A stretch of DNA of 64,000 bases from Panicum virgatum (taxonomy: Eukaryota > Streptophyta > Magnoliopsida > Poales > Poaceae). The stretch spans positions 15,053,819 through 15,117,818 of the forward strand of contig NC_053139.1 in the NCBI RefSeq assembly GCF_016808335.1. Reading direction: 5' to 3'. This document shows, piece after piece, positions 46,201-57,403 of this stretch. Each line of letters opens with the position of its first letter. Positions within the stretch are counted from its first letter, which is position 1. The position numbers were made by a program, and so were the translations under genes. The notes under the pieces are model-generated. The model was not told the DNA's origin. It ran no database searches and saw nothing but the letters and a program-made list of their open reading frames with translations.

Positions 46201-49200
46201 AGGTCCTCCATTCAGCTGTGCCACCCTCTCATCCCCACTCGCGCAGCCGCAGGCCCGCAGCAGCCTCGCACGGCTCCCTTGCTGTCACCGCCGCTCGGCC
46301 ACCCGCCCACGCCTCCTCCTACTCCTTCCCCGCTGCTCATCGCCCCCTTGCCGTCACCGCCGCCCGGCCACCTGCCCGTGCCTCCTCCTGCTCCTTCCCC
46401 ATCGCTCGTTGCTCCCTTGCCGTCACCTCCGCCCGCCCACCCGTCCGTGCCTCCTACTGCTCCAGCAGCTGCGCGGCCTGTCCAGACAGAGGCCCGCACA
46501 TCTGTTAAAGCACTATTTAGGGTGGTGCTGTGCTGCTGGAGCTCGCCGCTGGCGGGCCGCCACGGCCGCCGGAGCGCGCCTCTGGACGGCCCGCACGGCC
46601 GCTAGAGAGGGAGAGGATGAGCCGCGGCCTCCGGAGAGGGAGAGGAGCCGCGGTCGCCGGAGTTGGCCGCTACACAGAGAAAGAGAGAGAGAGTGCTGGA
46701 GGTTGGGGAAGAAGATGACTCCATTCGTGGAACAGACGAACAGGTAAGATAAGGTTGGTTTTTTTCATTTGTCCCTTCCCTTTTCTAATAATTATAGAAC
46801 ATATGAATATATGAGTTTATGACGCATTATAGTCCCTGAAACTTCTATTTTCTCACATTCTAGTTCCTGAAACTTTTATTTATTTTTATTTTTTATATAT
46901 ATTGGAGTATCCCCGTATCCTTATTTTTGGAAAAATGGCGTATCGGAGTATCCCCGTATCACGTACCGGTATCCGTATCCGCGTATCCGGGCAACATAGC
47001 CTGTCGTCCCCGAGCACGACGCCTCCTCCTCCCACCAGGCCCCGCCCGCTGGATCTGGACTCCAGTACGACCCGACCGACCCCATTGTCGCCCAGCTCCA
47101 CCTCCAGGCCGCCGGCGTCCAGAACATCCGGGCCCTGGTCACCGTCCTCCTCGACCCCACGTCCTCCTACGGATGCTGGCGGGACCAGGTTCTGCTCGCC
47201 CTCCGCCAGGGGCGAAGCTAGCTAAAAATTGACCATGGTGCACTGCTTAAGGGACACGTGAAATTTTATAAAAATACATGGTGAATTTGAATTTGGTTAG
47301 TGGTAGTATTTTCTTTACCCTGGTGCAAGTGCACCATGGTAGGTGAACGTAGCTTCGCCCCTGCCCTCCGCCGCTACGCCCTCGATGACTACGTCCTCGT
47401 CGACTCGCCGATCGAGACGCAGGACGTGGTGTGGCTGCGCCTCGACAGCATCGCCCTGTCCTGGATCTTCGGGACCATCTCCCTAGATCTTCAGGACCTC
47501 GTCAGGACCCACGGCGGCACCGCGCGACAGGCCTGGGTGGCGCTCGAGGGGCAGTTCCTCGGCAACGCCGAGTTCCGCGCCCTCCAGCTCGACGCCACCT
47601 TCCGCACCTTCGAGCAGGGGGACCTCTCCGTTGGTGAGTTCTGCCGGAGGATGAAGGGCATGACCGATGCTCTTCACGACCTCGGGTGTCCGGTGTCCGA
47701 TCGGGTCTTGGTGCTCAATGTCCTGCGGGGCCTGAGCAGCACCTACGACCACCTGAAGACCTGGATCACCCGCCAGAGGCCCTTCCCCTCCTTCCTGCAG
47801 GTCCGGGACGACCTCGCCCTCGAGGAGATCACCAGGGGTCTCGCGCCCGGATCCTCCTCGCCCACCCCCACCGCGCTCCTCGCTGCTCCTCCGCCGCTCC
47901 TGCCACCTCGCTCCTTGGTGCTGCTCCCGCCGGGCAGACCGGTGGTGGTGGTATTGGTGGCCCTGCTCCTGGGGGTACCGGTACCGGTGGGGGCCGTCGG
48001 GGCGTGCCGATTGCGGCTCCGGCTCCCACTCCTGCCCCTGGAGGTACGCCCTGGCCATCCTTCAGCAACCCATAGTCAGGGCGCATCTCGATGTGGCCGT
48101 TCCAAGGTCCGGGAGGGGGGCCTCGTCCTCAGCTCCAACCGGCGGCCATGTTCACCGGTGCTGCTCCCTCTTTGCGCCGTCCTGGACCCCGCCCGCTTAG
48201 CCCAGCCAGCAGCCGACCTGGCCTGGGGGGTGGGACCAGGCCGCTCTGGCGCAGTCTTTCAGCACCATGGGATTGACGCCGTCGGTCAGCATTGAGTGGA
48301 TCGCCGACTCGGGTGCCTCCTTCCACACCACTCCTGATGCCGGTATCCTCTCTTCCGTCCGAACCCCACACCCCTCTTGTCCTTCTTCCATCATGATTGG
48401 TGATGGATCTTGCCTTCCTGTCACCGCCGTGGGTTCAGCTCCTCGTCTTCCTAATGTTCTTGTTGCTCCTCAGATGGTTCACAACCTTCTTTCCATTCGC
48501 CAGTTTACTGCTGACAACTCCTGTTCTATCGAATTTGACTCTTCTGGTCTTACTGTGAAGGATTCGGCTTCCCGGCGTTCGCTCCTCCGATGTGACAGCC
48601 CGGGGCCCTTTACACTCTTCGACTTACTGCTTCTGCTGCTCCGCCTTCGGCTTCTTCCTCTTCGTCTGCTGCTTTTGCCGTGACGCCTTCTTCCACCACC
48701 TGGCACCGCCGGCTTGGACACCTCGGCCGCGACGTTTTGGTTCAGCTCAGTCGTAGTACCGATGTTCCATGTACTAGGGCTCATGCTGAGCACCTTTGTC
48801 ATGCGTGCCAGTTAGGTCGTCATGTTAGACTTCCTTTTTCTTCTTCTTCTTCGCATGCTTTTGATCTTATTCACTGTGACCTGTGGACATCTCCTGTACT
48901 CAGCATGTCTGGTTATAAATATTATCTGGTCGTGGTGGATGATTTCTCTCATTACTCTTAGACTTTTTCTTTGCGTGCCAAGTCTGAGACCTTCCCCACC
49001 CTCCTCCACTTATTTGCCTGGGTGTCCACTCAGTTCGGCCTCACCGTTAAGGCCGTCCAGTGCGACAATGGGCGTGAGTTCGATAACTCCACCTCCCGTT
49101 CCTTCTTCCTCTCTCGGGGTGTTCAGCTGCGTATGTCTTGTCCGTATACCTCTCCTCAGAACGGCAAGGCTGAGCGGATGATTCGCACGACGAACGACGT

Positions 49201-52200
49201 CGTGCGCACCCTTCTGATCCAGGCCTCTCTGCCCTTGCGCTTCTGGGCTGAGAGCCTCCACACCGCCACCTACTTGCTTAACCGTCTTCCGTCCACTGCT
49301 TCTCCTGCTCCCACTCCACACCACGCTCTTTTTGGAACCCCTCCTCGCTACGACCACATTCGGGTCTTCGGGTGTGCGTGTTCCCCTAACACCTCCGCCA
49401 CCGCTTCTCACAAGCTGCCGCCCCGCTCGACTCGTTGTGTGTTCCTTGGGTACTCCCCTGACCATAAGAGGTACCGATGCTTTGACCTCACCTCTCGTCG
49501 CGTTCTGATCTCCCGACACGCCGTCTTTGACGAGTCGGATTTCCCCTACTCCTCCACACCTTCTCCTGACCCCGAGTTGAATTCACTGTTTTCGACTGAC
49601 CCAGTGGTTCAGCCACCGTTATCTGTCTGTCATTTCCCTGCAGGTTTTCCCGGTACACCGGCACCGCTTCCGGTGATCCCTGTTGCGCCGAGCACGACCC
49701 CTGTGCCCGCGGTCGCGCCACGCGCGGCCCCTGGACCTCCGGTCGTGCCGCGCGCGGACCCGGCGTCTCCTACTGCGCCAGGCGCGGCCCTGGTGCCTTT
49801 CCCTGCACCTGCGCGGTACGCTCAGCCGGTGCAGGTGTACCGGCATCGTTCGGTGCCGACACCGGCGCCGCCTCCTGCTCCGGAGGCTCCTGCGACGCCT
49901 ATTGGAGCCGCCGCCGCCGCCGACTCCACCGGCTCCCTCTAGCCGAGCCGGCGGTGTACCACCCGCCAGTCGTCCATCGGGATCCTCGGCATATCCATCC
50001 CATTGTGAATCGGCGAACGGCGTCTCAGGCCGCGACTCTCTCCGCCACCGAGGGAGAGCCGCGGATCTCTCCGGTACCCTCCTCTGTCCGCGACGCCTTG
50101 GCGGATCCTCACTGGCGTCGCGCAATGGAAGAGGAGTACGCGGCTCTTCTTGCCAACCAGATGTGGGACCTCGAGCCGCGTCGGTCTGGTTGCAATGTGA
50201 CTGGCAAGTGGATCTGGACGCATAAGCGTTGGGCTGATGGCACACTGGAGCGCTACAAGGCTCGCTGGGTTCTCCGGGGGTTCACTCAGCGGCCTGGTGT
50301 GGACTATGATGAGACCTTCACCTAGTGGTGAAGCCTGCTACTGTGCGCACGGTCCTCTCGCTTGCGCTCTCGCGCTCTTGGCCTGTGCACCAGCTGGACG
50401 TGAATGCATTTCTTCACGGCACTCTGTCAGAGACTATCTACTGCTCTCAGCAGCGGGATTTGTGGACTCGAGTCGTCCGGATATGTTCTGCCGGCTCAAC
50501 AAATCTTTCTATGGTCTGAAGCAGGTTCCTCGGACTTGGTACTCTCGGTTCGCCACGTTCTTGCTGACATTGGGGTTCACCGAGGTCAAGTCTGACACGT
50601 CTCTCTTTATCTACCGCCTTGGGGCTGAGACTGCATATCTGCTGCTCTATGTCGATGACATTGTGCTCACTGCCTCCAGTCAGCAGTTGCTTCAGTGTGT
50701 CATCTCCTCTCTGCAGCAGGAGTTTGCTATGAAGGATCTGGATCAGCTCCACCACTTCTTGGGCGTCACTGTTGAGTCTCGCCCGTCTGGTCTTCTCCTT
50801 CACCAGCGGCAGTACACACTTGATATTCTGGAGCGGGCTGGGATGACTGATTGTAAGCCCTGCTCCACTCCTGTCGACACTCAGGCGAATCTGTCTGCTG
50901 ATCTGGGTGATCCGGTGGCTGATCCTACTGCCTACCGGGGTCTGGCCGGTGCTTTGCAGTACCTCACCTTCACCAGGCCAGACCTCACCTACGCTGTTCA
51001 GCAGGTCTGTCTCCATATGCATGATCCCCGTGAGTCACACCTTGCTGCGCTGAAGCGTCTCCTCCGCTACGTCCGTGGCACTGTTGACCTCGACCTGGTG
51101 CTTCACCACTCGTCCTCTGCTGAGCTGGTGGTCTACACCGATGCTGACTGGGCTGGCTTCCCGGACACTCGTCGCTCCACTTCCGGTTACGCCGTCTTTC
51201 TGGGCGGCAACCTGGTCTCCTGGTCGTCCAAGCGGCAGCCGGTTGTCTCCCGCTCCAGTGCTGAGGCGGAGTACCGGGCTGTCGCTAACGGCGTAGCGGA
51301 GGCGTCCTGGCTACGACAGCTCTTGGCGGAGCTCCACAGTCCGCTCGCCAAGAGCACGCTCGTCTACTGCGACAATGTCAGCGCCGTGTATCTCTCCACC
51401 AACCCCGTCCAGCATCAGCGGACGAGGCATGTGGAGATCGACCTACACTTCGTGCGCGACAGAGTCGCCATCGGCGATGTTCGGGTACTCCATGTCCCGA
51501 CTACCTCCTAGTTTGCTGACATTTCACCAAGGGGCTGCCCTCCTCGACCTTCTCGGAGTTTCGCTCCAGCCTCAACGTAGCCGGTGGCTAGTTGTGGCTG
51601 CGGGAGGATATTTGCTCTTTGTACTCTCTTCTTGTCCAGTCTTGAACACCGCTGTGCCGGTAGTTCAGACTGCGGGGGGTGTTGGCTTTCTTGTTGTCCA
51701 GTCTTGAACACCGCTGCGCCGGTAGTTCAAACTGCGGGGGGTGTTGGTGTATATGTGAGCCTATGTATAAAGGCCCATCTAGATGCCTATGTATATGATC
51801 TATATATCCCACCCTTCTAGGATTTAGAGGAATACAAACCATTATTCTCTTCATCAAAAATAACATGGAAGTCAGATGTGTGAAAAATTGGCATACCTGT
51901 ACTCTCAGCAGACGAAATTTTTTCACCTTTAGATCCATCACTGTTAATACTTTCTGCAAATATATCTAGTACCACCAGATCAACAATCTATATATATCCA
52001 GAAAATGTATGCTGTTAGATAACCATGACAGTACAGTCAATTAAGCATTCCAACTTTGTTGAAGCAAGTAGTTTTTCAAACTAAAACATCTGAAGGGCAA
52101 GGGGTGAACCCCTCCCCTCCTCGACTCTACAGCTGAACAAATGGATTTATGCCAGAAAGGAGTACGAATCCAATATAGACCAAAAACCAAAGGAAATTTA

Positions 52201-54540
52201 ATATTTCTAGAAATAATTGATTGGTGAAATGCCAGGAGGGTGCTGTATCTGTTTGGTACAGGCAGAACAACCAGGGCTCACATTTCCATTGAGAGCTAGG
52301 CAGTCACAGGTCTACCAGTCCTCAACTGTATTGCCTATACTGGCAGGTGTTGCAAGTATTTAACACGAATTTTAATGGAATATAACAATAGAAACCTTAT
52401 GGGATAAAAAAAGCAAGAGATAAACACACAGAAACGGAAATAAAACTGTAGCTGGCTGAAACTGCCTCATGCCTAGTTTCAAGCAAGTCGTGTGGGCTTG
52501 GGATTCGCTTCGAGAAGAAAATAAGATGTCTAATTACTTATAACTAACTGATACTAAAGTTGTCATTAGTTTATTTCACACTAGAGTAACTACTGGGTTA
52601 CCTGGAGGCCTCTGTCAGCCACTATTCTAAGTAAGCCCAGTGCTTTATGACGACGCTGGAGCTCTTTTTCTGCTGCCTTTTCTGCATCAACAGCTTCATC
52701 TATTTCAACGATGACTTTGAGGTTCTTATATTTGTCTTCTGATAACCATCGGACTTCAGGGGCAACATCCACAGCAACATCATACCTGATCACATTAACA
52801 AAAAAGATATGACCTCAAAAGCACATGGCAATGTATTACCATAGAACTAATTTCTTGGAAACAGTCATTTTTCTCTAAACAAGCTTTAAAAATGAAATAA
52901 GTAGGACATCTAGATGACAGTACAGAGTACAGTCTACCTAAACACATCATTGAGTGTGAAAGAACTTCTCATATCATCAAACTGAGTCAGAATGCGAACA
53001 GAATCTTCTAATGCCTTGTTCTCTACCTAAAACCAATACAAGAAAGACATTAGCTGGATACATGTAGGAGGAAGAACATAGCACACGTTATCTCTCAATA
53101 GCAAGGAAGGAAAAATCATGGTTCAGCAAGAGATTTAGATTGCTGAAGACATCCAGAGGTGTCTGGAGAACAGAAAAAGTAGCATAACGAATTTCTGACT
53201 AAATATTAAGTAGTGTTGTCAGCAGATGAACTTGTCATTTTGTCTGTTCAGTGTACATGATGTCATTTTGTCTGTTTAGCACAAATCCATCATATGTGTG
53301 ATGATACAACAAAAATATAGGTTTTTGCTTGTCATGAGTGTTTCGAAACCAAGAGTTCATCATGATACATATCAGAGTAGTGCTTCCCAAAAATAGGACT
53401 TTAAGTTCATACGGAGGATAATGCTTGAGGAAGTGTATGCTTTAGGATAGCTTCAATTGTGGCGTCCTGTACATGTTGTGGTCCTACATAGTTTATAAGA
53501 AGGTTCTCTGGAATGATCTTCCCAGGCCGAAATCCAGGAACCTGATAAGAAGCAAAAACAGGGACATCAGAACAGAGTGTAGAATATACAATATCACACA
53601 GAAGTGACAGACATCATCCTTCTTCATTGGAGAAACAATGCAGGTATATCTCTCCCCCACTTTATAATGCTGTTTTTTTTTTGAGTTGACCATTTCCAAT
53701 TCGAAAGTGCTCCGTACATGGATAAAAGTATAAAACCAGGCTGAATTGAACATCTGACCGCAAACCCACAAAAATAAAAGACTATATGTCAGTGTACTAA
53801 GTAGCGCGTCAAGCATGACCACCCAAATTCAGACATGACTGCAGAACGCCAGAACCTGTACCTGTTACCTTTGACGTAAGTACGTAACGCCTAACACCTT
53901 ACTGAGCGTTGTAAACTTTGTGACACAATCAACCTTGTGGGCAATGATGTATTCCGAAATCTGATTCGGGTGTAAGCGTTTGCAGAGGAATGGTACCTTG
54001 AAGCGCTTTGCGTACTCCTGCAGCGTTAATTGGTAACACTCCTGAATGATCGAGGTAGGCACCTCCACGCTGAACTTAACCTGCGAAGAATCACACAGGC
54101 GGACGTAAAAAATCAAAGCACAAACTTTCCTCTGTTACTCAAACTACCCCAGCAGGCCCCGTAGCGCCAAACTGCGAGACAAGCAAACTAAGCTCGAACT
54201 GGCCCTCCGATTCACACAAGCGATCGCAATTGAAAGGGCAATGAAGGCGGGGGCTCACACTGGACCCAGGCTGCGGCGTCTCGGTGACGCGGACGGAGTC
54301 GCCGCCCCCAGCCGCGGCCTCGCGGGGCTCCACGGCGGCCGAGGCGACGGGGAGCCACCGCCGTCGGCGCCGCGAGGTGGAGGCGGAGGAGGACGTGGAG
54401 AGGGAGCGGGAGGTGGAGGCGAGCGAGGGGCTGGCCCACGAGACGGAGACTGATACCGCCGGAGGGGGTGAGAAGGGGCCGTGGGGGCGCGCGGCGGAGG
54501 CGGCTGCGGCCGCGGCCGCGGCGGTGGTGGCGAGCTGCAT
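43219..54540 (-). CDS. TIG: Chloroplast trigger factor-like protein TIG
   Basis: Thirteen coding exons on the minus strand: 54540-54259, 54080-53997, 53541-53413, 53026-52938, 52785-52602, 51987-51897, 44908-44754, 44621-44529, 44343-44251, 44096-44016, 43941-43792, 43677-43582 and 43296-43219 (stop TGA). Phases close to 534 residues. An Ala/Ser/Arg-rich start looks like a chloroplast transit peptide (about 70 residues). The ribosome-docking motif GFRPGK follows the trigger-factor N domain. The middle contains the FKBP-type domain ([25 protein letters not shown]) and the C-terminal chaperone arms ([16 protein letters not shown], [28 protein letters not shown]). It should bind nascent chains at plastid ribosomes. 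All exons are intact although intron 6 (51896-44909, 6,988 bp) is swollen by a Copia retrotransposon in antisense orientation. Confidence 0.95.
45189..45277 (+). repeat. 5' LTR of the Copia element
   Basis: An 89-bp LTR beginning TGTTGGTGTATATGTGAGCC and ending CTCCACCA, just before the primer-binding site. It matches the 3' LTR (51742-51856) except for point differences and about 26-28 bp missing in the middle. Confidence 0.85.
45278..45291 (+). promoter_or_regulatory. Primer-binding site of the Copia element
   Basis: TGGTATCATTAGCC follows the 5' LTR directly and resembles the initiator methionine tRNA complement used by most plant Copia elements, with mismatches in the middle. Confidence 0.65.
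45766..45819 (+). repeat. 27-bp tandem duplication in Copia gag
   Basis: CGCCGCTCTCCGTGGGCAG and the following bases to GGCCGA occur twice in direct succession, and a third partial copy follows. Each copy carries an in-frame TAG in the reading frame of the surrounding alanine-rich gag region, so this part of gag is also damaged. Confidence 0.75.
45996..46999. mobile_element. 1-kb TIR element nested in Copia gag (8-9 bp TSD)
   Basis: The element begins CTATGATACGCGGATAC; the reverse complement of its right end is CTATGTTGCCCGGATAC. It is flanked by the exact repeat CCTGTCGT (45988-45995 and 47000-47007; a ninth base G also matches). The arms are rich in GGATAC/GTATCC motifs. The GC-rich centre holds a roughly 70-bp tandem repeat (46274-46480) and no recognisable protein. 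The TSD length suggests hAT (8 bp), but Mutator-like (9 bp) is not excluded. Confidence 0.82.
46274..46480. repeat. About 70-bp tandem repeat, three copies
   Basis: Three successive degenerate copies of a unit with CTCCCTTGCYGTCACC, CGGCCACC-like and GCCTCCTCCT motifs lie within the nested 1-kb element. They create proline-rich open frames that should not be read as genes. Confidence 0.75.
47208..47362. mobile_element. 155-bp Mutator-like MITE nested in Copia gag
   Basis: Perfect inverted ends AGGGGCGAAGCTA and TAGCTTCGCCCCT are flanked by the exact 10-bp repeat GCCCTCCGCC (47198-47207 and 47363-47372). The insertion interrupts the gag reading frame between 47207 and 47373. It is related to the element at 34347-34509. 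Confidence 0.9.
51633..51741 (+). repeat. 62-bp duplication at the Copia polypurine tract
   Basis: The segment TGTCCAGTCTTGAACACCGC to CTGCGGGGGG occurs at 51633 and 51695. Each copy ends in the G-rich polypurine tract followed by GTGTTGG, the start of the LTR. Only the second copy continues into the full 3' LTR. Confidence 0.85.
51742..51856 (+). repeat. 3' LTR of the Copia element
   Basis: A 115-bp LTR beginning TGTTGGTGTATATGTGAGCC and ending TTCATCA, followed by the target duplication AAAAT. It has about 26-28 bp (around 51770-51797) that the 5' LTR lacks. Confidence 0.85.
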
Positions 54541-54679
54541 GGCCGCGGCTCGGAGTGGAGTGGAGAGTTGAGTGAAGCAGCTCTCGCGTGTCAGGTGTGG
54601 TGTCTGGTGTGTGTGGGAGGAGACGAGGCGGCGAGGGGATCAGGAGTTGGGAGGAAGATAAGCCGATCTCTTCCTTTTA
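54541..54679 (-). promoter_or_regulatory. TIG 5' UTR / proximal promoter
   Basis: Only 139 bp separate the TIG start codon from the Harbinger element at 54680. The sequence must hold the leader and probably part of the core promoter. No TATA box is obvious. The rest of the promoter would have to lie in or beyond the transposon. Confidence 0.4.
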
Positions 54680-55193
54680 GGCCGTGTTCGGTTTGCATAA
54701 GTTATGAATTAGCAGATGATTAAAAATCAGTGACTTATAAGTCAGGATTATTTAATTGTAGGTGACTTATAAGCTCACTAAAGATCCTGTTTTACTCCAC
54801 CTTCCCTCCTTCTATTATGATTTTAAGTGTGGGTCCCACATAGAAAAGGGAATATGGAGTGACTTATAAGTTTTAAGCATAAGTCCCATGACTTAATACG
54901 ATCCAACTTCTCCGACTTCATGAGGCGAAGTCACAAAGAAGAACAGTGTTCTGAGTCTGGATGAACAGTGCTCCCTATCGTGATTCAACTTAATACGATC
55001 CAACTTCTCTGGCTTAATACAGAACACTGTAGCAGACGGCTCAAAAGTCACGGGAACAGTGTTCCTTGACTTGCCTTCAGCAAGTCAGGGAATCCCGATT
55101 GGACTTAATAAGTTAGTACTGTTTGACAAAATAAGTTATTTTTTGCACTTTTCATTTTATAAGTAAGTGACTTATTCGGAACCAAATAGGGCC
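54680..55193. mobile_element. PIF/Harbinger element in the TIG promoter, TSD TTA
   Basis: A 514-bp element with the left end GGCCGTGTTCGGTTTGCATA and right end (reverse complement) GGCCCTATTTGGTTCCGAAT. It is flanked by TTA on both sides (54677-54679 and 55194-55196). The subterminal motif GACTTATAAG is repeated many times. It is non-coding. Confidence 0.88.
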
Positions 55194-55196
55194 TTA

Positions 55197-55469
55197 GCCA
55201 TGTTTAGTTTTCAAAAAAAATTCTACATTACGCATGACATCGAATCTTTGGACATATGCATGGACTATTAAATGTAGTTAAAAAAATAACTAATTATACA
55301 GTTTAACTGTAAACGATGAGACGAATCTTTTAAATCTCATTAGGTCATGAATCTCATTAGATTATAATTAGACATTAATTACCAAACAAAAATAAAATGC
55401 TACAGTACCAAAATCCAAAAAATTTCGCGAACTTAATTGGAAGACACCGGCTCCAAAAAAAAATACATT
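55197..55469. repeat. Degenerate MITE-like sequence
   Basis: GCCATGTTTAGTTTTCAAAA, TTAGACATTAATTACCAAAC and similar pieces resemble the common GGCCTTGTTTAGTT-type grass MITEs. The right end and target duplication are not clear. Confidence 0.5.
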
Positions 55470-55988
55470 CTCGTGAGTCAGGGCATCCCATTCTTCGTTC
55501 GGTTCGATTCCACAATTTCTGAAAAAATTTGGTTCTAAAAAAATAGAAATAGATCTGTTTGAAGAAATTCTAGAACTGTGTGTTTCGGTTCTGGTTATTT
55601 CGATTCGGTTTCGATTCTAACCGAACTAACCGAATTTTTTACCAAAAGCTAGCATAACAATAAAAGCATACATATTCTATAGCAAATTTAAACAATACCT
55701 CTATTTTAGAGAATAATAATTGATAAGGGAATAATAACGATATAGTAAAAAAATACATAGCAATTGAAGTAGATACATCATATATAAACTACAATATTCT
55801 TATAAAATGTAAGGTTTATGTAATTCGGTTCTTTCAGTTAATTCAATTACTCGAGAGTAGGAATCAACCTTTTTTTTGTTATTTTGATTTCATGATTTCT
55901 GAACCCAAATAAAGAATCAATTTTTCAGTTTCGGTTATTTTGTTCGGTTTTCAATTCTTGGTTAATTATGCCCACCTGACTCGCGAGA
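55470..55988. mobile_element. TIR element of the CCGAAC-rich family
   Basis: The left end CTCGTGAGTCAGGGCA and the reverse complement of the right end CTCGCGAGTCAGGTGGGCA are inverted repeats. The interior contains GGTTCGG/CCGAAC motifs near both ends and is AT-rich in the middle. It resembles the repeats at 9868-10283 and 14470-15640. The superfamily is unknown. Confidence 0.6.
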
Positions 55989-56861
55989 GTCAACGGCTAG
56001 GATCCTTTCTCGTGGCGGCATTTAATGTTAGTGATTTCCACGAAATATATTATGTCATTTGGTCCCTAAGATTGTTTTCATTCGGTGCATTGAGAATTGC
56101 TATGGCGATCAAGTGCCCAGTAGCACCTGTTATGTGCAGTTTTGACATTAACACGTTATGTGCAGTTTTGACAGAAACATCTATTTGATATCCCATTGCC
56201 TATATACAGGATGAAAGTAGAAACAAAAAAAATTCTATACCGATCGAAACCGTATATCATATATACCGTAATTCACAGAAAAAATGAAATTAGAAGAAAA
56301 TACAGTAAAATTTGGCAAATTCGGGAATAGATGGAGAGTTCCCCGACCGAATCTTCGGTTACCGTATTTTACTAGGCCCTTGAAGCTGCTGTGCGTATGC
56401 CAATACTGTTTCTGCGGTTGGTCGGACGCATGCCAACTCACGGGCGACGCCCGGGCCCACAAGCACGTGAATTAATATATCGCCTCCTCGGCTTCTCCCC
56501 TAGCGATTCTCTCTCTCCCCGTCCCTTTCCCTCTGTCTTCTCTCTCTTTTTCTTTACTCTAGATCTCGACAGGCCGAGCCTCCACCCGGCGAGCGGCGCG
56601 GTGGGGTGGCGGCATGGAGGCGCGGCGCGGCAGCGGGCTCCGCGCCCTTGGGGAGCAGCGCGGCGGAGAGGCGCGGCACAGAAGCGGGGAGCGGCACGGC
56701 GGCTGCGGCGGGCTTCCAGATGAGGCGTGGCGGCGGCTACGAGAACCTTGCCCCGGGCGCTCGCCCCTGGCGGCGGCCGCGAGCTCCGCTGAGTATTTTT
56801 TGTTTTTGATTTTTTATGCAGATTTTTTTAAAAAACTTTTTTTCCCAAATTTGCTTTTAAG
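55989..56861. other. Intergenic, no gene seen
   Basis: Contains a short direct repeat of GTTATGTGCAGTTTTGACA at about 56128 and 56155, and a GC-rich block (56580-56800) with unrecognisable Arg/Gly-rich open frames. No gene is supported. Confidence 0.4.
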
Positions 56862-57130
56862 TTTAGATTTGGATGTAAATGTTTTTCTTCAAATTTTTTC
56901 CAATTATTCTCAAACTTTTCTGTTTAAAAGTTTTTCTCATCAATTTTTTTTTCTCTCTCTTCAAAATATTTTTCTTAAAAATTTTCCCAAACTTCTTTTA
57001 ATTTAGATTTGGATGCAAAACTTCTTCTTCAAATTTTTTTGAATTATTCTGAAATTTTTCTGATTCAAACTTTTTCTCATCAAATTTTTTCCTTTTCTCT
57101 CTTCAAAATATTTTTCTTGAAAATTTTCTA
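56862..57130. repeat. 140-bp T-rich tandem duplication
   Basis: TTTAGATTTGGATG occurs at 56862 and 57002. Each copy is followed by the same series of TTCTTCAAATTTTTT, TTTTTCTCATCAA and CTCTTCAAAATATTTTTCTT motifs. The two copies are diverged, with several small indels. Confidence 0.8.
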
Positions 57131-57302
57131 TAAATTTTTTTTATCACAAAACGACAAAAAATACTAATACTAAAAAGGGGCAAAAAAATTTGGTCGGAAA
57201 TCGATCCTACGGAACCTTTCGTACGGTCGCCCGTAAATTAGAATACCCTCGCTCGTATGCAACCTCCAAGCGGTCTGGCTTGCCTTTTATAGCACAACTG
57301 CC

Positions 57303-57403
57303 GGATTCAGATCACCTGCAGTCGTGGACTTCGATTGCAGCCGGCAGTCAACTCATCTGGGCCGTCCCACTGCGATCTAACAGCAGCGCGTCAAAACTCC
57401 TCT
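57303..57403. repeat. Left arm of a long-spaced inverted repeat
   Basis: The segment with GATTCAGATCACCTGCAGTC and CAGCAGCGCGTCAAAACTCC is found in reverse complement at 59170-59272. The arms are about 100 bp with several mismatches, 1.8 kb apart, and bracket the hAT-type element at 57598-58541. Confidence 0.8.

Larger units (their letters stand above)
45189..51856 (+). mobile_element. Ty1/Copia LTR retrotransposon, degenerate, in TIG intron 6
   Basis: The element is flanked by the exact 5-bp repeat AAAAT (45184-45188 and 51857-51861). Order: short 5' LTR, a primer-binding site resembling the initiator-tRNA-Met type (TGGTATCATTAGCC at 45278), gag, protease (D-S-G motif near 48305), GAG pre-integrase and integrase (48680-49300), reverse transcriptase (YVDD near 50655), RNase H (51120-51480), then the 3' LTR. 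It cannot make a full polyprotein. There is an in-frame stop at 48959-48961, frameshifts near 50322 and 50455, a stop at 51509-51511 and two insertions in gag. It lies antisense to TIG inside an intron and is presumably spliced out. Confidence 0.93.
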
